Notes under the pieces: generated by a model | Databases searched by the model: none | Seen by the model: only the letters and a program-made list of their open reading frames with translations | What the model was told of the DNA's origin: nothing | Assembly (NCBI GenBank): GCA_017443025.1 | Contig: JAFSPG010000018.1 | Location: 248,001-312,000, forward strand | Origin: Bacteroidales bacterium | GTDB taxonomy: Bacteria; Bacteroidota; Bacteroidia; Bacteroidales; UBA932 | Length of the DNA: 64,000 nucleotides | Reading direction: 5' to 3' | Program-made: the position numbers and the translations under genes | In this document: positions 55,303 through 64,000 of the stretch, one piece after another | Numbering within the stretch: position 1 is the first letter of the stretch | Layout of the letters: every line of letters starts with the position of its first letter

Positions 55303-56355
55303 ATGTCCGATTCGTTCAACCCTTACGAAACAGCAGGAGACAAAGATAAGGATTTAGAGGGAATTATCCGTCCTCAGGAACTGGAAGATTTCACAGGTCA
55401 GACAAAGATTGTTTCCAACCTTAAAATATTCATTGAAGCTGCCAAGATGCGGGGTGAATCCCTGGATCATGTATTGTTTCACGGCCCTCCCGGTCTTGGT
55501 AAGACTACCCTCGCCCATATCATAGCAAATGAATTAGGTTCCAATATAAAGATAACCTCCGGACCGGTTCTGGATAAACCCGGCGACCTTGCCGGACTTC
55601 TCACTTCACTTGAAAGCGGTGACGTCTTGTTTATAGATGAAATTCACAGGCTCTCCCCTGAGGTTGAGGAATATCTTTATTCAGCAATGGAAGATTTCGT
55701 GATAGATATAATGATAGATAAAGGCCCTGGAGCCAGATCTGTCAGGATTGATTTATCACCTTTTACCCTCGTGGGAGCAACTACCCGCAGCGGACTTTTG
55801 ACTGCACCTCTTCGCGCTCGTTTCGGAATAACCTGCGCGCTCGAGTATTATGGAACTCCCGAGCTTATTAAAATTATTAAAAGGAGTGCAAATATACTCA
55901 AGGTTGAAATAGATGATGAAGCTGCGAGTGAAATAGCTCTCCGCAGCCGTGGTACCCCTAGAATTGCAAATGCGTTATTACGCAGGGTCAGGGATTTTGC
56001 TCAGGTCAAGGGTAACGGCCGTATAGAAATGGATATAGCAAAAATTGCCCTGGATGCCCTGAATATAGATAAACTTGGACTGGATATGATTGACAACAAA
56101 ATATTACATACAATCATAACAAAGTTCAAGGGTGGCCCGGTAGGTATAAATACTATTGCAACTGCAGTAGGCGAAGAGGCCGGAACAATCGAGGAGGTAT
56201 ATGAGCCATTCCTTATCATGAACGGATTTATCCAGCGCACACCGAGAGGAAGGATAGCGACGGATTTATCTTACCGTCATCTTGGATTGGACAGATATTT
56301 ATCTTCCAGAAACAGCAATGATGGTCTGGAAGTAATAGAAAATTCACTCTTTTAA
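55303..56355 (+). CDS. ruvB: Holliday junction helicase RuvB
   Basis: A 350-residue AAA+ motor that drives branch migration with RuvA. Seen: [21 protein letters not shown], Walker [15 protein letters not shown], Walker [17 protein letters not shown], sensor [19 protein letters not shown], the sensor-2 Arg in [21 protein letters not shown] and a C-terminal winged helix with [23 protein letters not shown] at 55303 with a Bacteroidota -7 box 19 bases upstream. ruvA is 8 kb away on the other strand, so the genes are not an operon here. Confidence 0.97.
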   Translation: MSDSFNPYETAGDKDKDLEGIIRPQELEDFTGQTKIVSNLKIFIEAAKMRGESLDHVLFHGPPGLGKTTLAHIIANELGSNIKITSGPVLDKPGDLAGLLTSLESGDVLFIDEIHRLSPEVEEYLYSAMEDFVIDIMIDKGPGARSVRIDLSPFTLVGATTRSGLLTAPLRARFGITCALEYYGTPELIKIIKRSANILKVEIDDEAASEIALRSRGTPRIANALLRRVRDFAQVKGNGRIEMDIAKIALDALNIDKLGLDMIDNKILHTIITKFKGGPVGINTIATAVGEEAGTIEEVYEPFLIMNGFIQRTPRGRIATDLSYRHLGLDRYLSSRNSNDGLEVIENSLF

Positions 56356-56376
56356 TACGTCAGAGTGTATCTAAAA

Positions 56377-56407
56377 TTGCTCTTTTGGGTAAAATTGATT
56401 AAAATTG
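56377..56407 (+). promoter_or_regulatory. Predicted promoter of frdAB
   Basis: TTG at 56377-56379, a 20-base gap, then TAAAATTG at 56400-56407 (one mismatch to TAnnTTTG). TAAAATTG occurs three times, at 56372, 56390 and 56400, possibly by AT bias. The leader to the ATG at 56448 would be about 35 bases. Confidence 0.42.
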
Positions 56408-56447
56408 CAGACTGTTTCACCCGACAATAATTTTTAATAACAATAAA

Positions 56448-58394
56448 ATGGCCGATAAATTAATTTCAAAGATTCCTGACGGACCTTTGTCTGAAAAATG
56501 GAAAAAGCGTAAGTCGGAAATCGGACTTGTCAGTCCAAACAACAAGAGAAAACTTGAAATTATAGTTGTAGGTACCGGTCTCGGCGGTGCATCAGCAGCT
56601 GCTTCTCTCGGAGAATTGGGTTATAATGTCAAGATTTTCTGCATCAGCGACACTCCCAGGCGCGCACATTCAATCGCCGCTCAGGGTGGTATCAACGCTG
56701 CAAAGAATTATCAGAACGACAATGATTCAGTGTACCGCCTCTTTTATGACACCATAAAGGGCGGTGACTACCGTGCACGCGAGGCTAATGTTTACCGTCT
56801 TGCAGAGGTCAGCGCATCCATTATTGACCAGTGCGTTGCCCAGGGAATTCCTTTCGCCCGTGAGTATGGTGGATATCTTGCAAACCGTTCCTTCGGTGGT
56901 GTGCAGGTGAGCCGTACTTTCTATGCCCGCGGTCAAACCGGCCAGCAGCTTCTCCTCGGAGCTTATGCTTCCCTTAATAAGGAAATTGCTGCAGGTACCG
57001 TCAAGAGTTATCCCCGTCATGAAATGCTTGACCTTGTAGTTATTAACGGCCAGGCAAAGGGTATTATAGCAAGGAACCTTGTAACAGGTAAACTTGAGCG
57101 TTTCGGCGCTCACGCCGTAGTTATTGCAACCGGCGGATACGGGAATACCTATTTCCTTTCTACCAATGCAATGAATTCCAACGGTTCAGCCGCATGGCAG
57201 TGCTATAAGAAGGGAGCTTTCTTTGCAAATCCCTGCTTCGCGCAGATTCATCCTACCTGTATTCCTGTTCACGGAGACCAGCAGTGCAAACTTACCCTTA
57301 TGTCGGAGTCTCTCCGTAATGACGGCCGCATATGGGTTCCCAAGAAAATGGAAGATGTACTTAAACTCCGCAAACACGAGATTAAGCCTTCACAGATTTC
57401 TGAAGAAGACAGGGATTACTATCTTGAGCGCAGGTATCCGGCTTTCGGTAACCTCGTTCCCCGTGATGTTGCTTCACGTGCTGCCAAGGAGCGCTGCGAT
57501 GCAGGTTTCGGTGTAAATGAAACAGGTCTTGCCGTTTTCCTCGACTTCTCCGACGCCATTAAACGACTCGGCGAGAAGAGAGTGGCCGAGCGCTACGGAA
57601 ACCTCTTTGAAATGTACGAGAAAATCACCGCTTCTTCTCCCTGGAAGGAGCCTATGATGATTTATCCTGCTATCCATTATACCATGGGCGGTATCTGGGT
57701 AGATTATGATCTCCAGACCACAATTCCCGGCCTGTATGCAATCGGTGAGGCCAACTTCTCAGATCACGGCGGAAACCGTCTCGGTGCTTCTGCTTTGATG
57801 CAGGGTCTTGCTGACGGATATTTCGTACTTCCCGTTACTATTGGAGATTATCTCGCCCATAAGTTTGCCGAGCCCAAGACTGACATCAACGCCCCTGAAT
57901 TCGAGGAGGCCGAGAAGAAAGTCCAGGAAAAGATTGACAAACTCTTCGCTATCAAGGGCAAGAAAACTGTCGATTCTCTCCACAAAGAGCTCGGTCATAT
58001 CATGTGGAACTACGTAGGTATGGCCCGCAACGATGCAGGCCTTAAGAAGGCTATCGCAGATATTCAGGCTCTCAAGAAAGAGTTTTGGAGCAATGTTTAT
58101 GTTCCCGGCGAGCAGGGTGAGTTCAACCAGGAACTCGAGAAAGCCCTCCGTCTGGCCGACTTCTTTGAGATTGGTGAACTGATGGCCCGCGACGCCCTTA
58201 ACCGTACCGAATCCTGCGGCGGACACTTCCGCGAGGAAAGCCAGACCCCTGAAGGCGAAGCCAAGCGCGACGATGCCAACTTCATGTATGTTGCCGCCTG
58301 GGAGTACAAGGGTGAAGATAAAGAGCCTGAACTCCATAAGGAGCCTCTCAAATACGAGTTTATCGAGGTAAAAACCAGAAACTACAAAGACTAG
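56448..58394 (+). CDS. frdA: Fumarate reductase/succinate dehydrogenase flavoprotein subunit
   Basis: A 648-residue flavoprotein of the Wolinella/Bacteroides type, which interconverts fumarate and succinate. FAD-binding [18 protein letters not shown]; the FAD-linking His in [14 protein letters not shown]; active-site pieces [39 protein letters not shown] and [20 protein letters not shown]. The C-terminal helical domain ends with [10 protein letters not shown]. The direction in a fermenting Bacteroidales would be fumarate reduction. No cytochrome b subunit gene lies upstream (that space is ruvB) or downstream. Confidence 0.95.
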   Translation: MADKLISKIPDGPLSEKWKKRKSEIGLVSPNNKRKLEIIVVGTGLGGASAAASLGELGYNVKIFCISDTPRRAHSIAAQGGINAAKNYQNDNDSVYRLFYDTIKGGDYRAREANVYRLAEVSASIIDQCVAQGIPFAREYGGYLANRSFGGVQVSRTFYARGQTGQQLLLGAYASLNKEIAAGTVKSYPRHEMLDLVVINGQAKGIIARNLVTGKLERFGAHAVVIATGGYGNTYFLSTNAMNSNGSAAWQCYKKGAFFANPCFAQIHPTCIPVHGDQQCKLTLMSESLRNDGRIWVPKKMEDVLKLRKHEIKPSQISEEDRDYYLERRYPAFGNLVPRDVASRAAKERCDAGFGVNETGLAVFLDFSDAIKRLGEKRVAERYGNLFEMYEKITASSPWKEPMMIYPAIHYTMGGIWVDYDLQTTIPGLYAIGEANFSDHGGNRLGASALMQGLADGYFVLPVTIGDYLAHKFAEPKTDINAPEFEEAEKKVQEKIDKLFAIKGKKTVDSLHKELGHIMWNYVGMARNDAGLKKAIADIQALKKEFWSNVYVPGEQGEFNQELEKALRLADFFEIGELMARDALNRTESCGGHFREESQTPEGEAKRDDANFMYVAAWEYKGEDKEPELHKEPLKYEFIEVKTRNYKD

Positions 58395-58399
58395 AAGAG

Positions 58400-59179
58400 A
58401 TGGATTTCAATCTTAAAATATGGCGTCAGAAGAACGCCAAGAGTAAAGGTCATTTTGAGACCTATCATATCTCCGGTATTGAAGAGGATGCGTCTTTCCT
58501 CGAGATGCTCGATATCCTTAATGAGCAGCTTATCCGCGAAGGAATCGACCCTGTAGCAGTTGATAAAGGCTGCAAGAGCAGCGGTCCTGTTTCTTTCGAC
58601 CACGACTGCCGTGAGGGCATCTGCGGAGCCTGCTCGCTCTATATCGACGGACGTGCCCACGGCCCGGACAACCACGTGACTACCTGCCAGCTGTTCATGC
58701 GTCATTTTAAAGACGGAGCTACCATTACCGTAGAACCCTGGAGAAGTTCAGGTTTCCCTGTAATCAAGGATCTCGTCGTTGACAGAACAGCCTTCGATAA
58801 GATTCTTCAGGCCGGTGGATTTATCAGTGTCAGGACAGGAGCCGCCCAGGATGCGAATAATATCCTCATTCCTCACGACAAGGCCGAAGAGAGTATGGAT
58901 GCTGCCGCCTGCGTAGGTTGCGGTGCTTGCGTTGCAACCTGCAAGAACGGTTCTGCAATGCTCTTTGTAGCTGCCCGCGTCAGTTCTCTCGCTCTGCTTC
59001 CTCAGGGTCGTATCGAGGCCGCAAAAAGGGCAAAGGATATGGTTGCAAAAATGGACGAACTCGGCTTCGGCAACTGTACCAATACCCGCGCCTGCGAGAT
59101 GGAGTGCCCTAAGGGAATATCAGTCGAGCATATTGCAAGGCTCAACAGGGAATTCCTTTCAGCAAAATTCAAGGACTAA
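58400..59179 (+). CDS. frdB: Fumarate reductase/succinate dehydrogenase iron-sulfur subunit
   Basis: A 259-residue electron-transfer subunit. A [2Fe-2S] ferredoxin-like part has cysteines in [14 protein letters not shown] and a later TCQL. Two further cluster motifs are [14 protein letters not shown], a [4Fe-4S] site, and [17 protein letters not shown], the ligands for the third cluster. It is five bases after frdA and ends at a strong terminator. It should hand electrons from a membrane quinol-oxidising subunit, whose gene is not in the window. Confidence 0.95.
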   Translation: MDFNLKIWRQKNAKSKGHFETYHISGIEEDASFLEMLDILNEQLIREGIDPVAVDKGCKSSGPVSFDHDCREGICGACSLYIDGRAHGPDNHVTTCQLFMRHFKDGATITVEPWRSSGFPVIKDLVVDRTAFDKILQAGGFISVRTGAAQDANNILIPHDKAEESMDAAACVGCGACVATCKNGSAMLFVAARVSSLALLPQGRIEAAKRAKDMVAKMDELGFGNCTNTRACEMECPKGISVEHIARLNREFLSAKFKD

Positions 59180-59195
59180 ACCTGATAACATTAAT

Positions 59196-59222
59196 AAAAA
59201 AGAGGCTTTTGGCCTCTTTTTT
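59196..59222. terminator. Terminator between frdB and hflX
   Basis: AAAAAAGAGGC (59196-59206) pairs with GCCTCTTTTTT (59212-59222) around a five-base loop. T-runs follow on both strands, so it serves the convergent frdB and hflX. Confidence 0.88.
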
Positions 59223-59244
59223 TTAAATGTCATTATTCGGTAAA

Positions 59245-60429
59245 TTACCACAGGAAATTATTGAAAGGATATCTTCCGGCGTGGATTTCAGCTACGATTT
59301 TATAGAGGTCGTTGCGTAATTTCTGCAGGCCTATCTTTTCTCTTGCAGAGATGAATACACAAGGAGTTTTTTCCTCAGCTATCCAGCTGTTTTTGAGTTC
59401 TTCGAGAGTGTAGTTGATTTTCTCTTTAGGCTTGATGCTGAACTCATCATAACTCTCGTAACTGTATGCGTCGATTTTATTGAAGATGACAAACACAGGT
59501 TTATTGTCGGCCTTGATATCTTTCAAGGTTCGCTCTACCGTCTGCATCTGTTCTTCGAAATCCGGCGCCGAAATATCCACTACGTGAAGCAGTACATCCG
59601 CTTCCCTGACCTCGTCAAGGGTGCTTTTGAATGCCTCTACAAGCTGCGTGGGGAGTTTACGGATAAAGCCTACCGTATCGCTTAAAAGGAAGGGAACGTT
59701 ATCAATGACAACCTTCCTTACCGTCGTGTCGAGAGTAGCGAAGAGTTTATTCTCGGCAAATACGTCAGATTTTGCCAGGAGATTCATAAGGGTGCTCTTG
59801 CCGACGTTGGTATATCCTACGAGAGCAAGGCGGACCAGAGAGCCGCGATTGCCCCTCTGGGTGGCCATCTGACGGTCGACCTTTTTGAGGTCTTCCTTGA
59901 GCTTACTGATGCGGTCCTTTACGATTCGACGGTCAATCTCAATCTGGGTTTCACCCATACCTCCTCTGGTCCCGACTCCACCCCTCTGTCGTTCGAGATG
60001 GGTCCACATTCCGGCCAGACGGGGTAACATGTAATTGTACTTCGCCAACTCCACCTGCATCTTTGCATAGGAGGTTTTGGCCCTCTGGGCGAATATTTCT
60101 AGAATGAGACTTGTACGGTCTATGACCGAGGCTGTCTTTATTGTCTTTTCAATGTTTCTCTGCTGAATACCGGTCAGTTCATCATCGAAAATAACATATT
60201 TGACAGCTTCCGCGGCGACATAATCGGCTACCTCCTGAAGTTTTCCGCTTCGGATATAGGTAGAACTTTCCGGCCGGGACAGACGCTGGATAAATTTCTT
60301 ATCCCCGTCTATACCGGCCGTAGTAGCAAGAAACTGAAGTTCGTCGAGGTATTCGTTTACTTTACGTTCGTCCTCTCCGTCACGGATTATCCCGACGAAA
60401 ACAGCTTTTTCTGTATTAATTGTGTCCAA
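59245..60429 (-). CDS. hflX: GTPase HflX
   Basis: A 394-residue ribosome-associated GTPase that splits or rescues stalled ribosomes. N-terminal domain: RPESSTYIRSGKLQEVADYV, RTSLILEIFAQRA and RLAGMWTHLERQRGG with GTRGGMGETQIEIDRR. G domain: LVGYTNVGKSTLMNLL, DTTVRKV, LLSDTVGFIRKLPTQLVEAF and FNKID. The start appears to be a TTG at 60429, directly after the TonB stop TAA, with no nearby ATG, suggesting translational coupling. It ends at a bidirectional terminator. Confidence 0.95.
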   Translation of the reverse strand: MDTINTEKAVFVGIIRDGEDERKVNEYLDELQFLATTAGIDGDKKFIQRLSRPESSTYIRSGKLQEVADYVAAEAVKYVIFDDELTGIQQRNIEKTIKTASVIDRTSLILEIFAQRAKTSYAKMQVELAKYNYMLPRLAGMWTHLERQRGGVGTRGGMGETQIEIDRRIVKDRISKLKEDLKKVDRQMATQRGNRGSLVRLALVGYTNVGKSTLMNLLAKSDVFAENKLFATLDTTVRKVVIDNVPFLLSDTVGFIRKLPTQLVEAFKSTLDEVREADVLLHVVDISAPDFEEQMQTVERTLKDIKADNKPVFVIFNKIDAYSYESYDEFSIKPKEKINYTLEELKNSWIAEEKTPCVFISAREKIGLQKLRNDLYKIVAEIHAGRYPFNNFLW

Positions 60430-61119
60430 TTATCTCAGCTGGAAGACCACCGGGAAGGTGTACGAAACCTTTACAGGGCTACCGGCATTCTGTCCGGGAG
60501 TCCACTTAGGTGACATTGAAACTACGCGTACAGCTTCCTTGTCGAGAGATGAGTCAACACCACGGAGAACCTTGATGTTCGAAACGGTGCCGTCTTTGTT
60601 GACGGTGAATCCGAGGATAACCTTACCCTGAACGCCATTTTCTTTTGCAATCTCAGGATATACGAGGTTCTTGTTAACCCACTTCGAGAAGTTGTTGGCG
60701 TCGCCGCCCTGGAATGAAGGCTTCTTTTCTACAGCAGCCCAGGGAATTGCTTCTTCGGCAACGGCCTCTTCCTTAACCTCTTCTACGTAGTCGTAGATAT
60801 CTACGCCGAGATTAGGATCGTCGTCGAGGCTCTGGAAGGTGTCTTCAACCTTGATATCATCATCGACGATTTCAATTTCATCGTTGAATACAGGAATCTT
60901 TGGAGCAGCCTCGGGCGGGGGAGGAGTCGATTCGGTAATAGGTACCATTTCGTCGTCGATGACGGCGGCGACATCAGCCTCAAGGGTAGAGGCGCTCTTC
61001 TCTGAAGATGTCCACTCAAAGCAGACGAGAACAAAGAGGAGAGAAAAGACAAGGCCGATTTCAATAAACAGCAACTTCTTGTTTTCAAGACTTGCCTTGT
61101 TGGTCTTTTTAAGTTCCAT
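60430..61119 (-). CDS. tonB: TonB-family energy transducer
   Basis: A 229-residue protein that couples ExbBD energy to outer-membrane receptors. One N-terminal membrane segment (about 17-36), an acidic/Pro periplasmic spacer (STPPPPEAAPKIPVF near 62-76) with many Asp/Glu/Val, and the C-terminal TonB domain (about 135-229) with FSKWVNKNLVYPEIAKENG, GKVILGFTVNKDG and SPKWTPGQNAG. A predicted promoter (-7 at 61155-61162, -33 at 61182-61185) lies upstream. exbB/exbD are not adjacent. hflX follows with no gap. Confidence 0.92.
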   Translation of the reverse strand: MELKKTNKASLENKKLLFIEIGLVFSLLFVLVCFEWTSSEKSASTLEADVAAVIDDEMVPITESTPPPPEAAPKIPVFNDEIEIVDDDIKVEDTFQSLDDDPNLGVDIYDYVEEVKEEAVAEEAIPWAAVEKKPSFQGGDANNFSKWVNKNLVYPEIAKENGVQGKVILGFTVNKDGTVSNIKVLRGVDSSLDKEAVRVVSMSPKWTPGQNAGSPVKVSYTFPVVFQLR

Positions 61120-61154
61120 ATCTCTTGAATTTTAAATGTTTTTCATTTATGACG

Positions 61155-61185
61155 CTAAGTTAGCATTCCTGCCTTTTTAAACAAA
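61155..61185 (-). promoter_or_regulatory. Predicted tonB promoter
   Basis: On the minus strand TTTG (61182-61185) is followed after 19 bases by TAACTTAG (61155-61162), a one-mismatch -7 box. The tonB ATG is 35 bases downstream. Confidence 0.42.
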
Positions 61186-61330
61186 TTTTCGGGCCTTTTA
61201 TTATCTCTCACTTTTTAAATAATTGATATATAATAAGTTAGTATTATAAATATTTGATTTTAAGTCTGATTTTCGGTATTTTCGCCCCTTTTTTGGCTGT
61301 TTTTGAGAGTTTTTTATGGGGCATATTTAC

Positions 61331-61338
61331 TATCTTTG
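61331..61338 (+). promoter_or_regulatory. Predicted -7 box of ybeY-mnmG
   Basis: TATCTTTG, a perfect TAnnTTTG, 20 bases before the ybeY ATG at 61359. It shows that the longer open frame beginning at 61254 cannot be the true start. Confidence 0.52.
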
Positions 61339-61358
61339 CGCATGAAAAATACCATCCT

Positions 61359-61790
61359 ATGGTCAACTATTTTTTCGAAGATACTGACTTTGTTTTCAAA
61401 GGTTGCAGGGAATGTAACGCCTGGCTGAAAGCCGTCGCCGAGTCTGAAATCAAGAAACTCGGGGCTGTCAATATCATATTCTGTTCAGACAATTACATAC
61501 TTGACATCAATCAGAAGTATCTTCAGCACGACTATTTTACCGATATCATCACCTTCGACTATTGCGAGGGCAAGGTTCTTTCCGGTGATTTATTCATCAG
61601 CGTCGATTCTGTCAGGGAGAATTCGGTAACATATAAAACGGAGTTTTCTCAGGAACTTCTGAGGGTAATAGTCCACGGACTTCTTCATCTTATCGGTTAC
61701 GACGATCATAGCCCCGAGGAGCAGAAGCAGATGCGCACCAAGGAAAATTACTATCTTTCTTTCAGGGAACAGCTGTTTCCAGCAAGGTAA
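61359..61790 (+). CDS. ybeY: rRNA maturation endoribonuclease YbeY
   Basis: A 143-residue zinc-dependent endoribonuclease needed for 16S rRNA 3' processing. The metal site is HGLLHLIGYDDH (three His), preceded by DYFTDIITFDY and GDLFISVDSVREN. The length fits the family when started at the ATG at 61359; the frame stays open upstream but only as an unlikely hydrophobic leader that would precede the promoter. mnmG starts three bases after the stop. Confidence 0.94.
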   Translation: MVNYFFEDTDFVFKGCRECNAWLKAVAESEIKKLGAVNIIFCSDNYILDINQKYLQHDYFTDIITFDYCEGKVLSGDLFISVDSVRENSVTYKTEFSQELLRVIVHGLLHLIGYDDHSPEEQKQMRTKENYYLSFREQLFPAR

Positions 61791-61793
61791 AAC

Positions 61794-63782
61794 GTGGAAC
61801 GTATTTTCGACATCATAGTTGTTGGCGGCGGACACGCCGGTTGCGAGGCTGCCATGGCTGCTTCGAGAATGGGCTCGTCTGTCCTTCTTATTTCGATGGA
61901 CCTTGACTCCTTTGCAAGGATGTCCTGCAATCCCTCGATAGGTGGAATTGCAAAGGGGCAGATTGTCCGTGAAGTCGACGCACTTGGCGGATGTACCGGA
62001 ATCATCACCGATTACTCCACACTTCAATTTCGCATGCTCAACCGGTCAAAAGGTCCGGCAATGTGGAGTCCTCGCGCCCAATGCGACAAAAAGGCTTTTT
62101 CCGCCAACTGGAGGAAAATCCTTGAAAGTAATTGTAAATTAAGCATTTATGCGGATTTAGCGACTGAATTCCTCTTTGAGAATCAAAAAATTGCGGGCGT
62201 TCGTACGTTAACCGGTGCAATTTTTAAGTCTCAGGCAGTAATTTTAACCGCCGGAACCTTCCTTTCCGGAAAACTTTTCATAGGTCGGACTCAGTTCGAA
62301 GGTGGACGCATCGGAGAAAAATCTTCTTATGGTCTGACCGAACAACTTGTCGCTGCCGGCATTCCGTCTTACAGGATGAAGACCGGAACACCCCCGAGGA
62401 TAGATATACGTTCGGTTGATCTTTCCAAGTCCATTATTCAGAAGGGAGACGAGAATCCTTCCAAATTTTCATATCTGCCCTTCCTGTCGCATATCCAGAG
62501 GGACAAGAATCAGATGGACTGCTATATCTTTCATACAAACGAGCAGGTGCATGATGCTCTGAGAGAGGGATTTAAGGATTCACCCCTCTTTACCGGGCTT
62601 ATTCACGGCCGCGGCCCGAGATATTGCCCGAGCATTGAGGATAAACTTCATACTTTTGCCGACAAGGATTCTCACCAGCTTTTCCTTGAGCCGGAAGGCA
62701 GAAATACGCACGAATATTATCTGCAGGGCTTTTCTTCCTCTCTTCCGCTTGATATTCAGGTCAATGCACTCCGTCAGATTCCGGGATTCTCCAACGTATC
62801 AATACTCAAGCCTGCCTATGCTGTTGAGTATGATTATTTTGACCCGGTGTATCTGAAGGCTTCCCTCGAATCGAAAGTGGTCGAAAATCTCTTCCTTGCC
62901 GGCCAGGTCAACGGAACAACAGGCTATGAAGAAGCTGCTGCGCAGGGTCTTATAGCCGGGATTAACGCTCATCTCAAGATTTCCGGCAGGGAGCCTTTTG
63001 TTCTTTCCCGCGACCAGGCTTACATAGGCGTGCTCATAGACGATCTTATAACTAAGGGTGTCGATGAGCCATATCGAATGTTTACTTCCAGGGCAGAGTA
63101 CAGAATACTCTTGCGGCAGGATAACGCGGACCTTCGCCTTACCGAACTTTCTTATAAAATCGGCCTTGCATCAGCCTTTAGGCGTGATTACACTCTTAAG
63201 AAGTATGAGCAGGCCGCCCAGCTTTCGGATGCTGTCTCCCAGACGAAAGTTAAGCCAGCCGAGGCAAACGACTACCTTTCTTCAATATCAAGTGCTGAAA
63301 TTGAAGACGGCAAACGTCTCGCTGAACTTATTGCTCGTCCCGACGTAAAATTGGCGGATTTTTTAAATTCTGTTCCACGTGGAACAAAATTCGACAAACT
63401 CAGAGAGATTCCCAAAATCGAAACGACTATCGACCTCGGCGTGGATTATTTCCCCTGTGAGGTGAAGTTTATTGCAATAGATGAAAGTCCCGACTCATCC
63501 TTGCTTGAAAGATTCCACGTGGAACAAGTTCAGGATAATGTTGAGATCAACCTCAAATATTCCGGATATATAGAACGCGAGAAAATCCTGGCGGCAAAGA
63601 TGCACAGGCTGGAGCATATAGCTATCCCCGAGGATTATGACTTTGACAGAATAAGCGGACTCTCGATAGAGTGCCGTCAGAAATTAAAAAGATACCGCCC
63701 GGCCACAATCGGTCAGGCGTCACGTATCTCGGGCGTATCTCCCTCGGATATTTCTGTTCTGCTGATTTTCTTCAACAGATAG
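61794..63782 (+). CDS. mnmG: tRNA uridine 5-carboxymethylaminomethyl modification enzyme MnmG (GidA)
   Basis: A 662-residue flavoprotein that with MnmE modifies the wobble uridine. Starts with a GTG three bases after ybeY. FAD site [20 protein letters not shown]; the GidA signature pieces [23 protein letters not shown] and [51 protein letters not shown]. The C-terminal MnmE-binding helical domain covers about 550-662. It is somewhat longer than E. coli MnmG (629). Two parS-like palindromes lie in its 3' third, and a single half-site overlaps the start codon. No mnmE in the window. Confidence 0.96.
   Translation: MERIFDIIVVGGGHAGCEAAMAASRMGSSVLLISMDLDSFARMSCNPSIGGIAKGQIVREVDALGGCTGIITDYSTLQFRMLNRSKGPAMWSPRAQCDKKAFSANWRKILESNCKLSIYADLATEFLFENQKIAGVRTLTGAIFKSQAVILTAGTFLSGKLFIGRTQFEGGRIGEKSSYGLTEQLVAAGIPSYRMKTGTPPRIDIRSVDLSKSIIQKGDENPSKFSYLPFLSHIQRDKNQMDCYIFHTNEQVHDALREGFKDSPLFTGLIHGRGPRYCPSIEDKLHTFADKDSHQLFLEPEGRNTHEYYLQGFSSSLPLDIQVNALRQIPGFSNVSILKPAYAVEYDYFDPVYLKASLESKVVENLFLAGQVNGTTGYEEAAAQGLIAGINAHLKISGREPFVLSRDQAYIGVLIDDLITKGVDEPYRMFTSRAEYRILLRQDNADLRLTELSYKIGLASAFRRDYTLKKYEQAAQLSDAVSQTKVKPAEANDYLSSISSAEIEDGKRLAELIARPDVKLADFLNSVPRGTKFDKLREIPKIETTIDLGVDYFPCEVKFIAIDESPDSSLLERFHVEQVQDNVEINLKYSGYIEREKILAAKMHRLEHIAIPEDYDFDRISGLSIECRQKLKRYRPATIGQASRISGVSPSDISVLLIFFNR
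63371..63386. promoter_or_regulatory. parS site (ParB binding), perfect consensus
   Basis: TGTTCCACGTGGAACA is a perfect 16-bp palindrome matching the bacterial parS consensus TGTTNCACGTGNAACA at every fixed base. It lies inside mnmG and encodes SVPRGT in that frame. ParB is known to nucleate on such sites near the origin. Confidence 0.85.
63511..63526. promoter_or_regulatory. Second parS-like site
   Basis: GATTCCACGTGGAACA matches 14 of 16 parS bases, with the inner 13 of the palindrome intact, 140 bases after the first site. In this copy the mnmG frame is shifted: it encodes part of FHVEQ, so the protein sequence does not explain the likeness. Confidence 0.75.
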
Positions 63783-63785
63783 TCT

Positions 63786-64000
63786 TTACAGTCGTTTAAG
63801 GGCTTCTTTTATCAGAATTTCAACCTTGGCGTCCGGAGTCTTTTTCAGAATCTCCGGCAGCACCTTATTGATATTGGCCTTGCTGAATCCAAGCATTACG
63901 AGTGCGGTAGAGGCTTCGTCTATGATGGAAGGGTCAGATACTCCATAACTTACGGGCGTTGAGTCCACTCCCCCGCCTTTGACAATCTTGTCTTTCAGTT
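63786..64000 (-). CDS. ruvA: Holliday junction protein RuvA, 3' end
   Basis: The last 71 codons of ruvA; the gene starts to the right of the window. The visible part starts with LKDKIVKGGGVDSTPV, the end of the second domain and linker, and continues with the three-helix domain III that touches RuvB (DEASTALVMLGFSKANINKVLPEILKK). An internal GTG at 63968 is not the start. It converges on mnmG with three bases between the stops and no terminator. Confidence 0.9.
   Translation of the reverse strand, partial: LKDKIVKGGGVDSTPVSYGVSDPSIIDEASTALVMLGFSKANINKVLPEILKKTPDAKVEILIKEALKRL

Noticed and set aside
56372-56407. Three TAAAATTG copies as a regulatory array
   Set aside because: Spacings of 18 and 10 bases are irregular and the region is AT-rich; only the third fits a promoter.
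58670-58686. CACGTG core within frdB
   Set aside because: The flanking bases do not form the parS palindrome; it reads as ordinary coding sequence.
61254-61358. Hydrophobic 35-residue N-terminal extension of YbeY
   Set aside because: It lies upstream of the -7 box at 61331-61338 and is foreign to the YbeY family.
61787-61800. CGTGGAAC at the mnmG start as a third parS
   Set aside because: Only the right half matches; the left half (GTAAAA) does not, so it is at most a half-site.
1-64000. Mobile element, prophage, CRISPR array or tRNA
   Set aside because: No transposase, integrase, phage gene, regular spaced repeats or tRNA-like cloverleaf was seen in the short intergenic gaps.

Overview
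The window looks like chromosomal DNA from a member of the Bacteroidota, most likely order Bacteroidales. The evidence is a hybrid two-component regulator ending in an AraC domain, a fused SecDF, an S46 dipeptidyl-peptidase, an LptC lipoprotein in the typical coaX/porin/TPR cluster, a Wolinella-type FrdA-FrdB pair, a second EF-G, and -7 boxes of the form TAnnTTTG with almost no Shine-Dalgarno sequences. Base composition looks moderately GC-rich over most of the window and more AT-rich to the right of about 51.8 kb. Family or genus cannot be decided from these genes.

Layout. 0-10 kb: the 3' end of a hybrid sensor/regulator, secDF, dnaE, and a convergent degenerate thiL-like gene. 9.9-21.2 kb: a secreted EEP-family phosphoesterase with a small secreted protein; a five-gene minus-strand operon (DUF4838 glycosidase-like protein, GT2 glycosyltransferase, NfeD, flotillin, transglutaminase-like protein); a serpin lipoprotein; a FISUMP-type lipoprotein. 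21.3-28.4 kb: mrp, S46 peptidase, rnhB and an XRE regulator on the minus strand, then a small ORF and an EF-G paralogue on the plus strand. 28.4-38.3 kb: folA-mutS; a GT4 glycosyltransferase overlapping a YfhO-type membrane protein; thyA, galM and a thioredoxin-like lipoprotein. 38.4-45.5 kb: a large metallopeptidase-like/propeller/barrel protein, a CpXC protein, galK, a second EEP protein, ychF. 45.6-55.0 kb: ppiD-like, lptC, TPR, outer-membrane porin, coaX and mfd, all on the minus strand. 55.3-64 kb: ruvB, frdA-frdB, then hflX-tonB (minus), ybeY-mnmG (plus) and the end of ruvA (minus).

Themes. Most genes are housekeeping: replication and repair (dnaE, mutS, mfd, ruvA, ruvB, rnhB), nucleotide and cofactor supply (folA, thyA, coaX), translation and tRNA modification (EF-G paralogue, ychF, hflX, mnmG), rRNA maturation (ybeY), and envelope biogenesis (secDF, lptC, ppiD, porin, tonB). 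The accessory part lies at 9.9-21.2 kb and 31.6-41.4 kb and holds secreted or membrane proteins of poorly known function.

Most notable observations: two parS-like palindromes inside mnmG in different reading frames; an AT-rich divergent mfd/ruvB spacer with paired DnaA-box-like 9-mers that could be a replication origin; an EF-G paralogue lacking the catalytic histidine and other GTPase residues; a flotillin/NfeD operon extended by secreted enzymes; and an unnamed HExxH protein with a barrel-like C terminus. I found no tRNA, rRNA, CRISPR array, insertion sequence or prophage. No gene-free stretch exceeds 300 bases; the longest are 55016-55302 and 61120-61358.
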